Assembly: GCF_900103915.1 (NCBI RefSeq) | Contig: NZ_FNIG01000003.1 | Span: 248,001-312,000, forward strand | Length of the DNA stretch: 64,000 bases | DNA from: Tenuibacillus multivorans | Lineage (GTDB): Bacteria > Bacillota > Bacilli > Bacillales > Alkalibacillaceae | Direction: 5' to 3' | Shown: one piece after another, positions 16,804 through 25,839 of the stretch | How positions within the stretch are numbered: position 1 is the stretch's first letter | Layout of the letters: each line of letters opens with the position of its first letter | The notes under the pieces: model-generated | What the model saw: only the letters and a program-made list of their open reading frames with translations | Told to the model about the DNA's origin: nothing | Databases searched by the model: none | Position numbers and translations under genes: made by a program

Positions 16804-16852
16804 AGCAGCTCCATAACATTTGATTTTCGACATCAATGTTAAGTGAGCTGCT
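16804..16852 (-). terminator. Terminator after the small membrane peptide gene
   Basis: The stem AGCAGCTC / GAGCTGCT also contains inner pairing (AACATTTGAT / ATCAATGTT). It is followed on the minus strand by TTTTTT. It lies 6 bases beyond the stop of the small ORF at 16858-16938. Confidence 0.8.
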
Positions 16853-16857
16853 ACGAT

Positions 16858-16938
16858 TTAGCTATATAAGAGGAAAAAAACACCAACAATCACAAATAAT
16901 ATGGCAACGACGATTAATACTTTCGCTAAAGTTTCCAT
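16858..16938 (-). CDS. 26-residue single-span membrane peptide, unknown function
   Basis: This small ORF, METLAKVLIVVAI then a hydrophobic run ending FFLLYS, has a good Shine-Dalgarno (AGAGAGGG, 7 bases before the ATG) and an intrinsic terminator just after it. Residues 7-24 form one membrane helix, with a short charged N-terminus. It lies between mutS2 and lcfA, where B. subtilis has the DUF350 gene yshE, to which it is not similar. I do not recognise the family. The ribosome site, hydrophobicity and terminator make it a credible gene, not a chance ORF. Confidence 0.6.
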   Translation of the reverse strand: METLAKVLIVVAILFVIVGVFFLLYS

Positions 16939-16986
16939 TATTTTAATACCCTCTCTAATTTTTATGCACTTATTAATTGTTCTAGA

Positions 16987-19329
16987 CTATTTTAGTTCTA
17001 ATACTGTAACACCACTTCCACCTTCGTTAGCGTGTCCAGAACGAGATCCTTTGATCGCACGATGTTCCTTCGCAAACTGTTGAACTGCCTTCATCAAAGC
17101 ACCTGTCCCTTTACCGTGTATAATCGACACTTGATGATAATTCGCTAGTAATGCCTCATCGATATATTTTTCTAGTCGCTGAAGAGCATCTTCATAACGC
17201 TCTCCTCGCAAATCGAGTTCAGGTTTAACATGATAATGACTTCCTTTTACTGACGTCATCGGTTTAGTTTTTAGCGGGTCAGGACGTTTAATGAACTCTA
17301 ATTGATTGACAGGTACTTTCATTTTTAATATTCCAAGCTGAACCTCATATTCTTTATCATTAATTTTTTCGACAATATTTCCGTTTTGGTTAAAGGATAG
17401 GACATGCACCTCATCGCCAGGCATAAAGCTTTGATTTTTAGCCGCTTTTTTCTGAGGTTTTTCTTCAGTTGTTTCAAGGCTTTCTTTTTGATTAGATAAT
17501 TTCTTCTTAGCATCAATGAAACGGTGTTCCTTAACATTCGCTTCATCTCTCATCTCACGAATTTCTTTTAAAATCTCTTCTGCTTCAGTTTCGGCTCTGT
17601 CTACGATTTTGGCGGCTTTCACCTTAGCCTTATCCATGTGTTTTTCTTTGTGACTTAAATAATGTTCATATTCATTTCTTAATGATTGATAGATGTTTGT
17701 TGCTTCTTCAAGGAAATCTTCTGCCTCTTCAAAATGCCTTTCAGCCTGTAGTCTAGACTGTTCTAACGAAGCAATCATATTTTCGACAGAGCGAGAATCA
17801 TCACTCACCATTGATTTGGCTCGATCAATAACTAACTCTTCTAATCCTAATCGTTTTGAAATATCAAAGGCATTACTTCTCCCTGGCACGCCTAATAACA
17901 AGCGATAAGTTGGTTTTAATGTCGTAATGTCAAACTCAACAGACGCATTAATGACTTCCTTACGATTAAAGCCGTAAGCTTTTAGTTCTGGATAGTGTGT
18001 GGTCGCGATGACCCGGGATCGTTTTTCAACAACATAATCTAATATCGCCATTGCAAGTCCTGCCCCTTCTTGCGGGTCAGTCCCTGCACCTAATTCATCA
18101 AATAAAACCAAAGAATTACTGTTGACATCATTTAAAATCTCAACAATATTACTCATGTGTGATGAGAATGTACTTAGACTTTGTTCGATGGATTGCTCAT
18201 CCCCAATATCAGCAAAAACGTAATCAAATACGGCTAATTCACAACCATCTTGCGCTGGTACTTGTAACCCTGATTGAGCCATTAACGTACATAACCCGAC
18301 CATTTTTAATGTAACGGTTTTACCACCTGTATTCGGGCCGGTTATCACGATAGCAGTATAATCCTTTCCGATTTCGACATCGTTACTAATGATCTCATCC
18401 TCAGGTATTAATGGATGTCTGGCTTGACGCATGTTGATATAGCCTTCTTGATTCATGGTCGGCTTAGCTGCTTTTAAGTGGCGTGATAATTTCCCTTTAG
18501 CCACAATAAAGTCCATTTGCTGTAGGACCGTTACATTATGGCGTAAAATGTCTGCATCTGCCTGCACGAGACCAGACAATTGCAGTAAGATCCGTTCAAT
18601 TTCACGTTCTTCTTCCACACGTGCTTCCTGTAATTTATTATTAAGTTCCACGACAGACTGGGGTTCAATAAATAATGTTTGTCCGGAAGATGACTGGTCA
18701 TGGACAATGCCACCAAATGATGACCGATACTCATGTTTTACCGGTAAGACGTAACGATCGTTACGGATGGTGACGATTGCATCCGATAACATATTACTTT
18801 TTGATTTCGTGTATTGATCTAATTTATCACGAATGCTACTTTCATAAGAACGGATTTGGCTTCGAATCGTTCTCAATTTACTAGAAGCGCCATCCATCAC
18901 ATGACCATAATCATCAATACATCCTTTAATCGATTGCTCCATTTGGTTCAATGGAGTTAACTGTTCCATATATTCTCTTATAATGGGTAATTCAATATCC
19001 TCTAAATCCTCAATAAAGCTTTTTAACTGTTTGCCGCCATATAACGTATTGGCAATATCTAATAATTCAGAAGCTGACAGAACACCACCGATACTAGCAC
19101 GTTTAATGGCTGGTCGAATATCCGTTATCCCACCAAGCGGGATATGGCCCTTTAAGCGTAGGATGGTTACAGCCTCATCGGTTTCATTTTGCCATTCTAT
19201 AACTTCTTCAAGATCAGAGGATGGCAATATTTTCTTAGACTTTTCCTGACCTAAACTAGTTGCAGCCTGGCCTTTAAGCCAATCTTTTATTTTAGAAAAT
19301 TCGAGTTGATGTAAAATTTTATCGTTCAT
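16987..19329 (-). CDS. mutS2: MutS2 (RqcU) ATPase/endonuclease
   Basis: This MutS-like protein lacks the mismatch-recognition domain. It acts in suppression of recombination or, as RqcU, in splitting collided ribosomes. The 780 aa show the MutS core, Walker A GPNTGGKT (about 335-342), LVLFDELGAGTDPQEG (Walker B), ATTHYPELKAY, a long coiled coil at about 515-635 (EEAEDFLEEATNIYQSLRNE onward), a KOW-like region, and a C-terminal Smr domain with LDLRGERYEDAL and HGKGTGALMKAV. Its start is 3 bases after the polX stop. Confidence 0.95.
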   Translation of the reverse strand: MNDKILHQLEFSKIKDWLKGQAATSLGQEKSKKILPSSDLEEVIEWQNETDEAVTILRLKGHIPLGGITDIRPAIKRASIGGVLSASELLDIANTLYGGKQLKSFIEDLEDIELPIIREYMEQLTPLNQMEQSIKGCIDDYGHVMDGASSKLRTIRSQIRSYESSIRDKLDQYTKSKSNMLSDAIVTIRNDRYVLPVKHEYRSSFGGIVHDQSSSGQTLFIEPQSVVELNNKLQEARVEEEREIERILLQLSGLVQADADILRHNVTVLQQMDFIVAKGKLSRHLKAAKPTMNQEGYINMRQARHPLIPEDEIISNDVEIGKDYTAIVITGPNTGGKTVTLKMVGLCTLMAQSGLQVPAQDGCELAVFDYVFADIGDEQSIEQSLSTFSSHMSNIVEILNDVNSNSLVLFDELGAGTDPQEGAGLAMAILDYVVEKRSRVIATTHYPELKAYGFNRKEVINASVEFDITTLKPTYRLLLGVPGRSNAFDISKRLGLEELVIDRAKSMVSDDSRSVENMIASLEQSRLQAERHFEEAEDFLEEATNIYQSLRNEYEHYLSHKEKHMDKAKVKAAKIVDRAETEAEEILKEIREMRDEANVKEHRFIDAKKKLSNQKESLETTEEKPQKKAAKNQSFMPGDEVHVLSFNQNGNIVEKINDKEYEVQLGILKMKVPVNQLEFIKRPDPLKTKPMTSVKGSHYHVKPELDLRGERYEDALQRLEKYIDEALLANYHQVSIIHGKGTGALMKAVQQFAKEHRAIKGSRSGHANEGGSGVTVLELK

Positions 19330-19331
19330 AT

Positions 19332-21047
19332 TTAATCACCTTTTTTCTGTTTCAAAAAACGAAGTAAATCCTCTATCCCCCAAGTATTGACGATCGTATC
19401 TTTTTCAATAAACCCTTTTCTAGCAGCCTGAACGCCTATTTTCATATCATCTAACATGTTATAATTATGCGCATCTGTATTAATTGCAATTTTTGCTCCT
19501 TGCTCCTGAGCGACCTGGAGCCACTTCCAAGCTAAATCTAAGCGGTTAGGGTTAGCATTGAGCTCAATAATCGTATCGTTTTGTACCGCTAATTCAATGA
19601 ACTGTTCATAGTTTACTGGATAACCTGAACGTTTTCCAATTAAGCGGCCCGTCGGATGAGCAATCATGTCAACATAAGGGCATTCTAAAGCATTTTTTAG
19701 CCGTTTCATTATTTGTTCTTCAGATTGATTAAAGCTTGAGTGGATGGATGCAATAACAAAATCCATCTCTTTTAAAAAATCGTCATCAAAATCTAAATCA
19801 CCATTCGGTAAAATATCCATTTCAACACCAGAGAGGACGGTAATGTCTGGATATTTTTCATTCCACTCCTGTATTTTTTGGCGTTGTTCACGTAAGCGTT
19901 TTTCATTCAGCCCATTCGCCACACGTAAAAATTTCGAGTGATCTGTAATAGCGATGAACTCATAGCCTTTTTCTAATGCTTTCTCAATCATCTCATCGAT
20001 GGATTGAGCACCATCACTCCAGGTCGTGTGCATGTGTAAGTCACCACGTATATGGTTTAGATTGACGAGTTCCGGTAACTCATTTAGTGAAACTTCCTCA
20101 CCTGACTCACGTACTTCTGGTGGTAAATAAGGTAAATCCAAAAAGTTAAAAAACTGCTCTTCAGATTGAAACGTATGATTTTCACCTGTTTCACTATGCT
20201 CAATTCCGTATTCACTTATTTTTAAACCCTTGTCTTTAGCTAAACGCCGCATTTCAACATTGTGATCCTTTGAACCTGTAAAATGGTGAAGAGTCGTCAC
20301 AAAATGTTCCGGATCAATTAAACGAAAGTCAACGGATATATCCCATTCACCTTCTACGATAACGGTTACTTTCGTCATACCTTTTGATACGACTTCTTTT
20401 ACCATCGATAGCTGAACGAGTTGGTCGGCCACTACTTCAGGTTTAGTAGTCGCGACAATAAAATCAATATCTTTAACTGTTTCATTTAACCGCCTAAGAC
20501 TTCCAGCAACCGAAAAGTCCAAAATGTCTGAAATAGGACGTAAATGCGCTTCGATTTCTTCTTTGATTGGGATCACATAGGAAACGGGCAACCTTTCTGG
20601 TCTTGTATTGGCATCGTCTAATGCCTTTACGATTTTTTCGACTGACTTTTTACCAAACCCACTAAGCGCCTCTACCTCACCATTTTCACACGCTTTTCTT
20701 AATGTAGCCTCATCTATGACACCAATTTCTTGATAAAGTCGCGCGAGCTTTTTACCACCGAGACCTTGAATTTTTAATAGTGGAATGAGTCCTTGTGGAA
20801 CCTCTTCAGCCAATGTTTTCAATGTTTCTGTCTCACCATTTGCGATAAACTCCTCAATAATGGCTTTCGTTCCTTTCCCTATACCGTTTAGGGCCCCGAC
20901 GTCATCTATTTCACCAAGAGACCTGTCATCTCGTTCTAATGCCTGCGCTGCCTTACGATAGGCAGATATTTTAAACGCATTTTCTCCTTTTAACTCCAAA
21001 TAAGTTGAAATTGTTTCTAAGTGTTTAATGACCTGCTTTTTATCCAT
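19332..21047 (-). CDS. polX: DNA polymerase X with PHP domain
   Basis: This family X repair polymerase fills gaps in base-excision repair and, in Bacillus, has 3'-5' exonuclease activity from its PHP domain. The 571 aa have N-terminal 8-kDa/HhH segments (ALNGIGKGTKAIIEEF, LKIQGLGGKKLARLY), the nucleotidyltransferase core VAGSLRRLNETVKDIDFIV with catalytic aspartates, then the PHP domain from about 335 (GDLHMHTTWSDGAQSI, AITDHSKFL, IAHPTGRLIG, NTDAH). It lies between cvpA and mutS2. Confidence 0.95.
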   Translation of the reverse strand: MDKKQVIKHLETISTYLELKGENAFKISAYRKAAQALERDDRSLGEIDDVGALNGIGKGTKAIIEEFIANGETETLKTLAEEVPQGLIPLLKIQGLGGKKLARLYQEIGVIDEATLRKACENGEVEALSGFGKKSVEKIVKALDDANTRPERLPVSYVIPIKEEIEAHLRPISDILDFSVAGSLRRLNETVKDIDFIVATTKPEVVADQLVQLSMVKEVVSKGMTKVTVIVEGEWDISVDFRLIDPEHFVTTLHHFTGSKDHNVEMRRLAKDKGLKISEYGIEHSETGENHTFQSEEQFFNFLDLPYLPPEVRESGEEVSLNELPELVNLNHIRGDLHMHTTWSDGAQSIDEMIEKALEKGYEFIAITDHSKFLRVANGLNEKRLREQRQKIQEWNEKYPDITVLSGVEMDILPNGDLDFDDDFLKEMDFVIASIHSSFNQSEEQIMKRLKNALECPYVDMIAHPTGRLIGKRSGYPVNYEQFIELAVQNDTIIELNANPNRLDLAWKWLQVAQEQGAKIAINTDAHNYNMLDDMKIGVQAARKGFIEKDTIVNTWGIEDLLRFLKQKKGD

Positions 21048-21075
21048 TTAGAAAACCACCTTTACTCAAAGAAAA

Positions 21076-21101
21076 GAGGTTGACTCTTATGAGTTAACCT
21101 C
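21076..21101 (-). terminator. Hairpin between cvpA and polX
   Basis: The stem GAGGTTGACTC / GAGTTAACCTC (one mismatch) is followed on the minus strand by TTTTCTTTG. Probably a partial terminator, attenuating entry into polX-mutS2. Confidence 0.65.
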
Positions 21102-21109
21102 CCCCTTGA

Positions 21110-21649
21110 TTATTGTAATTCCGTAAACCATTTTTCTTTTAATTGTTCAGAAAAAATCGGTGTCATTTCGATGATAAAGCTTGCTAAAGATGAATCATTT
21201 AATTGTTCTTGAATAAAATCTACAGGAATCAACGATGCGAAAAATAAAAATACGAATATGATAAAGTACATTTCAATAAAGCCAAGTACGGCGCCTAATA
21301 AATTATTAACACTATGTAATACAGGTAAATGCGCGACAAAGTCTAGTAAATTAGCGACGATTTGCATAATGATTTTAACGACAAAGAATATCACGAAAAA
21401 GGCTATGCCGTGATAAAATGCCCCTTCTAAAAATCCTGAGTTAAAAACGGAACCCCAAAAATGTTCCTCGGCAATATCAGGATATGGTATCCAAAGCTCT
21501 AATTTGGCTGCAAGCTCTTTAAAATAAATAAGTGCGATTAAAAAAGCAATGATAAATCCGGTCAGGTGTAGAACCTGTAAAATAAAACCTCGTTTCAAAC
21601 CTAGTAAAAATCCTAATATGAGTAGTATAAGTATCAGTAAGCTAACCAT
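21110..21649 (-). CDS. yshB: CvpA-family membrane protein (YshB)
   Basis: This 179-aa integral membrane protein of the CvpA family has four hydrophobic spans near 1-20, 24-45, 75-100 and 115-140. The family opening VSLLILILLILGFLLGLKRG is intact. CvpA in E. coli is linked to colicin V production; the role in Bacillus is unknown. Its ATG directly follows the zapA stop, so the two are translationally close. Confidence 0.85.
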   Translation of the reverse strand: MVSLLILILLILGFLLGLKRGFILQVLHLTGFIIAFLIALIYFKELAAKLELWIPYPDIAEEHFWGSVFNSGFLEGAFYHGIAFFVIFFVVKIIMQIVANLLDFVAHLPVLHSVNNLLGAVLGFIEMYFIIFVFLFFASLIPVDFIQEQLNDSSLASFIIEMTPIFSEQLKEKWFTELQ

Positions 21650-21913
21650 TTATTTTCGATCCTCTTTCCTTTCCTTCTGTACAAGTGCATTGTGTTCTTC
21701 TTTCAACTTTAAATAATCACTCATTGTATTTAATGCTGTAAGAACAGCAAGTTGGGACGTATCTAAAGTTGGCTTGGCATAGCGAAGCTCGTCCATTTTT
21801 TGATCGACGAGACTAGCTACCATTTTTATATGTTCAGCGGATTCTTCACCGACTACAGTAAATTTACGATTACTAATTTCGACCGTAATTCTATTTTTAT
21901 CTGACTCTGGCAT
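21650..21913 (-). CDS. zapA: Cell division protein ZapA
   Basis: ZapA bundles FtsZ protofilaments and stabilises the Z ring. The 87 aa show the family start RITVEISNRKFTVVGEESAE, followed by HIKMVASLVDQKMDEL and a C-terminal coiled coil (ALNTMSDYLKLKEEHNALVQ). GGGGAGG precedes the ATG. It is the first gene of zapA-cvpA-polX-mutS2 and is divergent from rnhC. Confidence 0.93.
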   Translation of the reverse strand: MPESDKNRITVEISNRKFTVVGEESAEHIKMVASLVDQKMDELRYAKPTLDTSQLAVLTALNTMSDYLKLKEEHNALVQKERKEDRK

Positions 21914-21992
21914 CGCGAGTCCTCCCCAAAATACATTTCTAATCCATATAGTAACACGTTTTTACATGTTTAGGAAAGTAGATTATGATGGA

Positions 21993-22020
21993 TTCATAGT
22001 TTTCATCGGCATGATATACT
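21993..22020 (+). promoter_or_regulatory. Possible rnhC promoter
   Basis: TTCATA (21993-21998), a 16-bp spacer and TATACT (22015-22020) on the plus strand, 30 bases before rnhC. Confidence 0.45.
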
Positions 22021-22049
22021 AATGCTAAAACCGATAAAGGGGATTATTT

Positions 22050-22955
22050 ATGGGTCAAAGCGTTATCAAATTAAAAAAACAAGAATTAAAAAAAGTTGTG
22101 GAACACTATAAACCTTATAGCTCCTCAAAAAAACCTCCTTATTCTATACTAGCTGCTAAGACAAACGGCTGCGCCATTACCATTTATGAATCAGGAAAGG
22201 TATTGTTTCAAGGAAGCACGCATGCCGAAGAAGCAGCTAAATGGTCTGATGGTGCAGACCAACCTAAACAAAAATCGAATCATCAAAATATGCCTGACTT
22301 TTTAAAGAAAGACCATATTGGCTCTGATGAAGCAGGCACAGGCGATTATTTTGGTCCGATTACGGTTGCCGCTGTTTTTGTGACAGCACGACAGCAAGCC
22401 TTACTTAAAGAGTTAGGCGTTAAAGACTCCAAATCAATGAATGATGAAACAATAAAGAAAATTGTTAATGATATGTTACAAACCGATATGGTGTACAGCT
22501 CCTTAACCTTAAACAATGAGAAGTATAATCAGCTACAACGGCGCGGATGGTCACAGGGGCGTATGAAAGCATGGATGCACCATCACGCCATTCAAAATGT
22601 TTTAGGTAAATTAGAGGATGGTGTAAAGCCTAGCGGAATATTAGTCGATCAATTTTGCAAACCGGACATTTTTTATAACCATGTCCAGGCAACAGGTGAT
22701 AAGCCACGCCGTGATTTATCATTTATGACGAAGGCTGAAAGCTACTCAACATCAGTCGCTGCTGCCTCCATGATTGCCAGATATCGATTTGTTCAAGAGA
22801 TGGAAAAGCTATCAAAAGTTGTCGGCTTCGATTTACAAAAAGGTGCTTCAAAAGTTGTCGATCAGCAAATTAAACGAATAGTCAATTCACGTGGACAAGC
22901 ACTTTTAGACAAGATTGCCAAGGTTCATTTTGCTAATACGAAAAAAGCGTTGTGA
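22050..22955 (+). CDS. rnhC: Ribonuclease HIII
   Basis: It cleaves the RNA strand of RNA-DNA hybrids. The 301-aa protein has an N-terminal TBP-like substrate-binding domain (about 1-85) and a type-2 RNase H core from about 90: HIGSDEAGTGDYFGPITVAA with acidic catalytic residues, GVKDSKSMND, GILVDQFCKP and KAESYSTSVAAASMIARY. AAAGGGG precedes the ATG. It is one of the few plus-strand genes. Its terminator is at 23032-23063, followed by a repeat array. Confidence 0.95.
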   Translation: MGQSVIKLKKQELKKVVEHYKPYSSSKKPPYSILAAKTNGCAITIYESGKVLFQGSTHAEEAAKWSDGADQPKQKSNHQNMPDFLKKDHIGSDEAGTGDYFGPITVAAVFVTARQQALLKELGVKDSKSMNDETIKKIVNDMLQTDMVYSSLTLNNEKYNQLQRRGWSQGRMKAWMHHHAIQNVLGKLEDGVKPSGILVDQFCKPDIFYNHVQATGDKPRRDLSFMTKAESYSTSVAAASMIARYRFVQEMEKLSKVVGFDLQKGASKVVDQQIKRIVNSRGQALLDKIAKVHFANTKKAL

Positions 22956-23031
22956 ACAGCTAAAACCCGAATCCAATCTACTTTGACCCAAGTAGACTAG
23001 AAATACTGAAGTAGGCAGGCTTAAAATTAAG

Positions 23032-23063
23032 GCATTCTCATTTGAGGTGGGGATGCTTTTTTA
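23032..23063 (+). terminator. Intrinsic terminator after rnhC
   Basis: The stem GCATTCTCA / TGGGGATGC (with G-T pairs) has a 7-nt loop and is followed by TTTTTTAA. Confidence 0.75.
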
Positions 23064-23094
23064 ATTCATGACCAAGCATCGGCGCTAGTGAATG

Positions 23095-23323
23095 TTTTTC
23101 CCAAATGGAAGCACCTGAATCCCTAATGAGATCCGTGATTCCCCATTGGAGCAGTATGAATCCCCATTGAATACCTTTTATTCCCCATTGAAACAGTGTG
23201 ATTCCCCATTAAACTCCTTTTATTCCCCATTGAAGCGGTATGAGTGCCCAATGAATGCTTCTGATTCCCCAATACAATGACTAAATGCCCATTAAGAGAC
23301 GCTAGTTCCCTAATTAAAAAAGT
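23095..23323 (+). repeat. Array of 11 degenerate 20-21 bp repeats (array 1)
   Basis: Eleven units follow each other without gaps, nine of 21 bp and two of 20 bp, starting at 23095, 23116, 23136, 23157, 23178, 23199, 23220, 23241, 23262, 23282 and 23303. The first 14 positions are conserved (TGANTCCCCATTGA / TGANTCCCCAATRA); the remaining seven vary. The outer units are the most degenerate. The array lies between the rnhC terminator and the pheT terminator and has no ORF. The 20-bp units would break any reading frame. Array 2 at 52460-52687 has the same design. Confidence 0.85.
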
Positions 23324-23324
23324 A

Positions 23325-23358
23325 AATAAGCCAGCTGAGGAATCACAGCTGGCTTATT
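23325..23358 (-). terminator. Terminator of pheST
   Basis: The perfect 13-bp stem AATAAGCCAGCTG / CAGCTGGCTTATT has an 8-nt loop, with TTATTTACTTTTTTAA on the minus strand. It could also stop plus-strand transcription. Confidence 0.82.
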
Positions 23359-23396
23359 CATAGCTTTTCTATATTTTTATGAATCATCTTTTACAA

Positions 23397-25823
23397 CTAT
23401 CCGCGTAAAACAGCTTGATAATGACTTTCAAGATGGGTCACAATTTGCTTGCGTGCTTCTTCAATTTCCTCATCCTTTAATGTGCGCTCATCATTTTGGA
23501 ATAATAGGCTAAAGGCGATCGACTTCTTACCTTCTTCCATGTGTTCGCCTTGATACACATCAAACACTTGAACAGATTCTAAATGAGGCTGGCCTTGTTG
23601 TAATATAGCATCCTCCAATTGTTTGGCTGGTAAATCACGATCTACAACAAAGGCTAAGTCTTGTGCAATAGCTGGATATTTAGTGATCGGTCGATAATTT
23701 TCACTGTATGCCGCTTGGTCGAACACTTTATCTAGGTTTAAATCAAAAATATATGTCTCTTGTAGATCATAATCTTTTTGAACAGCTGGATGTACTTGAC
23801 CAACGAAACCAATCACATCATCTTTTAACTTCATAACCGCTGTACGTCCAGGGTGAAGACCATCCAGTTCGGCTTTTTCAAAGGTCACCTCATCTTCAAG
23901 TAAATGATCAAAAAACCCTTCTAAAGCACCCTTAATCACAAAGAAGTCAATAGGTTTCTTTTCACCTTGCCAAGGATGGGATTCCCAAAGTCCAGTAACA
24001 GCAGCCGATAAACGAAGGTTTTGTTCTGGTTGAACCTCAGGCTGCTTTTGTAAATAAATCGATCCTACTTCATATAAAGCTACATTATATTGATTACGAG
24101 CCACGTTATACTGAACACTAGATAACAGCTCAGGAATAGCACTTAATCGCAAGTGGCTGTGTAAGTCTGTCATTGGCATTTTTAAGGCAACTGGTGAAAC
24201 CACTAAATTTTGAATCTCAGGGCTAACAAATTTCGTTGCCCATTCTTCTTTTGTTAATGAATACGTTAGTGATTCGTTCAAACCAGCCTTCTGCATGTAA
24301 CGATGGACTTCTCGAATCAGGTTTTGACGCGTCGTTAATCCACCTTTATCCATTACACCCTGCGGTAATGTATATGGAATGTTGTCATAGCCAAAGAGTC
24401 TTGCAATTTCCTCTACCATATCTTCCTTAATCGCAATATCTTGACGTCGAGCTGGGGCAATCACTTTGACCGTATCACCATCTACTTCATAGTCAAAACG
24501 TAGACGCTCAATAATTTGAACCATCTCATCAAGTGAAATGTCAGCACCGATTCGATCATTAATTTCATTTTTAGTAAAAGTCACTACTGCAGGATCCCAA
24601 TCTGTAGAACCTTCTTCGACTATTTCACCTAGTACTTTTCCATTACCCAGTTCCGATAATAATTGAACCGCACGAGTGGCTGCTTCTTTAACGCGTGTTA
24701 TATCAATTCCTTTTTCATATCGGGAACTGGCTTCACTACGAATCCCGTGATCTTTAGAAGCTTTACGAACGACTTGCGGTTTAAAATAAGCCGCTTCGAG
24801 TAAAACTGTCTTTGTATCATCTTGTACTTCTGATTCCTCGCCACCCATAACACCCGCAATTGCGTGTGCTTCTTTTCCGTTTGTAATCACAAGTTGATCG
24901 GATGATAAGGTGCGTTCTTCGCCGTCTAACGTTTTAATGGTTTCGCCTTCTTTAGCCAATCGTGTTACCACTTCTTTTGAGTCAAAACGTTCGTAATCAA
25001 AGGCGTGGAGTGGTTGACCATACTCTAATAAAATGTAGTTCGTGACATCGACGACATTATTAATCGGACGAATACCTGCACTGATTAAACGATTTTGTAA
25101 CCATAACGGTGATGGCTTGATAGTTATATCTTTAACCATCCACGCGCCGTAATAAGGGTTCGCTGTTTCATTATCAATGTGAACCGAAATATAATCACTT
25201 GAAGGTTCTTGATCCATTAAGACAGTTGGTTCTGGAAGTTCGATATCCTTATCATATACAGCCGCTACTTCATAAGCCACACCAATCATACTTAAGCAAT
25301 CAGAACGGTTAGCCGTTAATTCAATCTCAATAATCTCATCGTCTAAATTTAGAAGCGGACATGCCGGCTCGCCGACTGTAACGTCGTCCTGAAAGACATA
25401 AATACCGTCTTTAAATTCATCTTTAACAAATTTGTCTTCAATTCCGAGCTCCTGTAGTGAACAAATCATACCCTCAGAAGCTTCACCACGGAGCTTAGCT
25501 TTTTTAATTTTTAATCCGCCTGGTAAACGAGTACCTGGTTTTGCCACAACGACATATTGACCTTCCGCAACATTAGGGGCACCACAGGCGATCTGGGATA
25601 ACTCTTCCTCTCCAACATCAACCTGACATAGGCTTAATTTATCTGCATTCGGATGTTGTTCACACTTTTCAACATAACCGACAACCAAATTTTCGTCATC
25701 TAATTGAGGTCCGACAACTTCCTCAACCTCTAAACCGCTTTTGGTGATGTCTTCGGCTAAATCTTGGGTATCAATTCCATCTAGATTAACATATTGCTCT
25801 AACCATTTTCGAGATACTAACAT
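23397..25823 (-). CDS. pheT: Phenylalanyl-tRNA synthetase beta subunit
   Basis: This is the editing and structural subunit of the (alpha-beta)2 enzyme that charges tRNA-Phe. The 808 aa have an N-terminal EMAP-like tRNA-binding domain (about 40-150, CEQHPNADKLSLCQVDVG), the B3/B4 editing domain (about 210-385), B5 (about 405-475), the catalytic-like domain, and a C-terminal anticodon-binding FDX-ACB domain (from about 710, RPITKYPAIAQDLAFVVD). It follows pheS by 16 bases with GGGAGGAG before the ATG. Confidence 0.97.
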   Translation of the reverse strand: MLVSRKWLEQYVNLDGIDTQDLAEDITKSGLEVEEVVGPQLDDENLVVGYVEKCEQHPNADKLSLCQVDVGEEELSQIACGAPNVAEGQYVVVAKPGTRLPGGLKIKKAKLRGEASEGMICSLQELGIEDKFVKDEFKDGIYVFQDDVTVGEPACPLLNLDDEIIEIELTANRSDCLSMIGVAYEVAAVYDKDIELPEPTVLMDQEPSSDYISVHIDNETANPYYGAWMVKDITIKPSPLWLQNRLISAGIRPINNVVDVTNYILLEYGQPLHAFDYERFDSKEVVTRLAKEGETIKTLDGEERTLSSDQLVITNGKEAHAIAGVMGGEESEVQDDTKTVLLEAAYFKPQVVRKASKDHGIRSEASSRYEKGIDITRVKEAATRAVQLLSELGNGKVLGEIVEEGSTDWDPAVVTFTKNEINDRIGADISLDEMVQIIERLRFDYEVDGDTVKVIAPARRQDIAIKEDMVEEIARLFGYDNIPYTLPQGVMDKGGLTTRQNLIREVHRYMQKAGLNESLTYSLTKEEWATKFVSPEIQNLVVSPVALKMPMTDLHSHLRLSAIPELLSSVQYNVARNQYNVALYEVGSIYLQKQPEVQPEQNLRLSAAVTGLWESHPWQGEKKPIDFFVIKGALEGFFDHLLEDEVTFEKAELDGLHPGRTAVMKLKDDVIGFVGQVHPAVQKDYDLQETYIFDLNLDKVFDQAAYSENYRPITKYPAIAQDLAFVVDRDLPAKQLEDAILQQGQPHLESVQVFDVYQGEHMEEGKKSIAFSLLFQNDERTLKDEEIEEARKQIVTHLESHYQAVLRG

Positions 25824-25839
25824 TTTCTACGCTCCTCCC

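Noticed and set aside
23095-23323. CRISPR array
   Set aside because: The units are 21 bp with only about 14 semi-conserved bases and 7 variable ones. CRISPRs have near-identical repeats of about 24-40 bp and similar-length spacers, and no cas genes are near.
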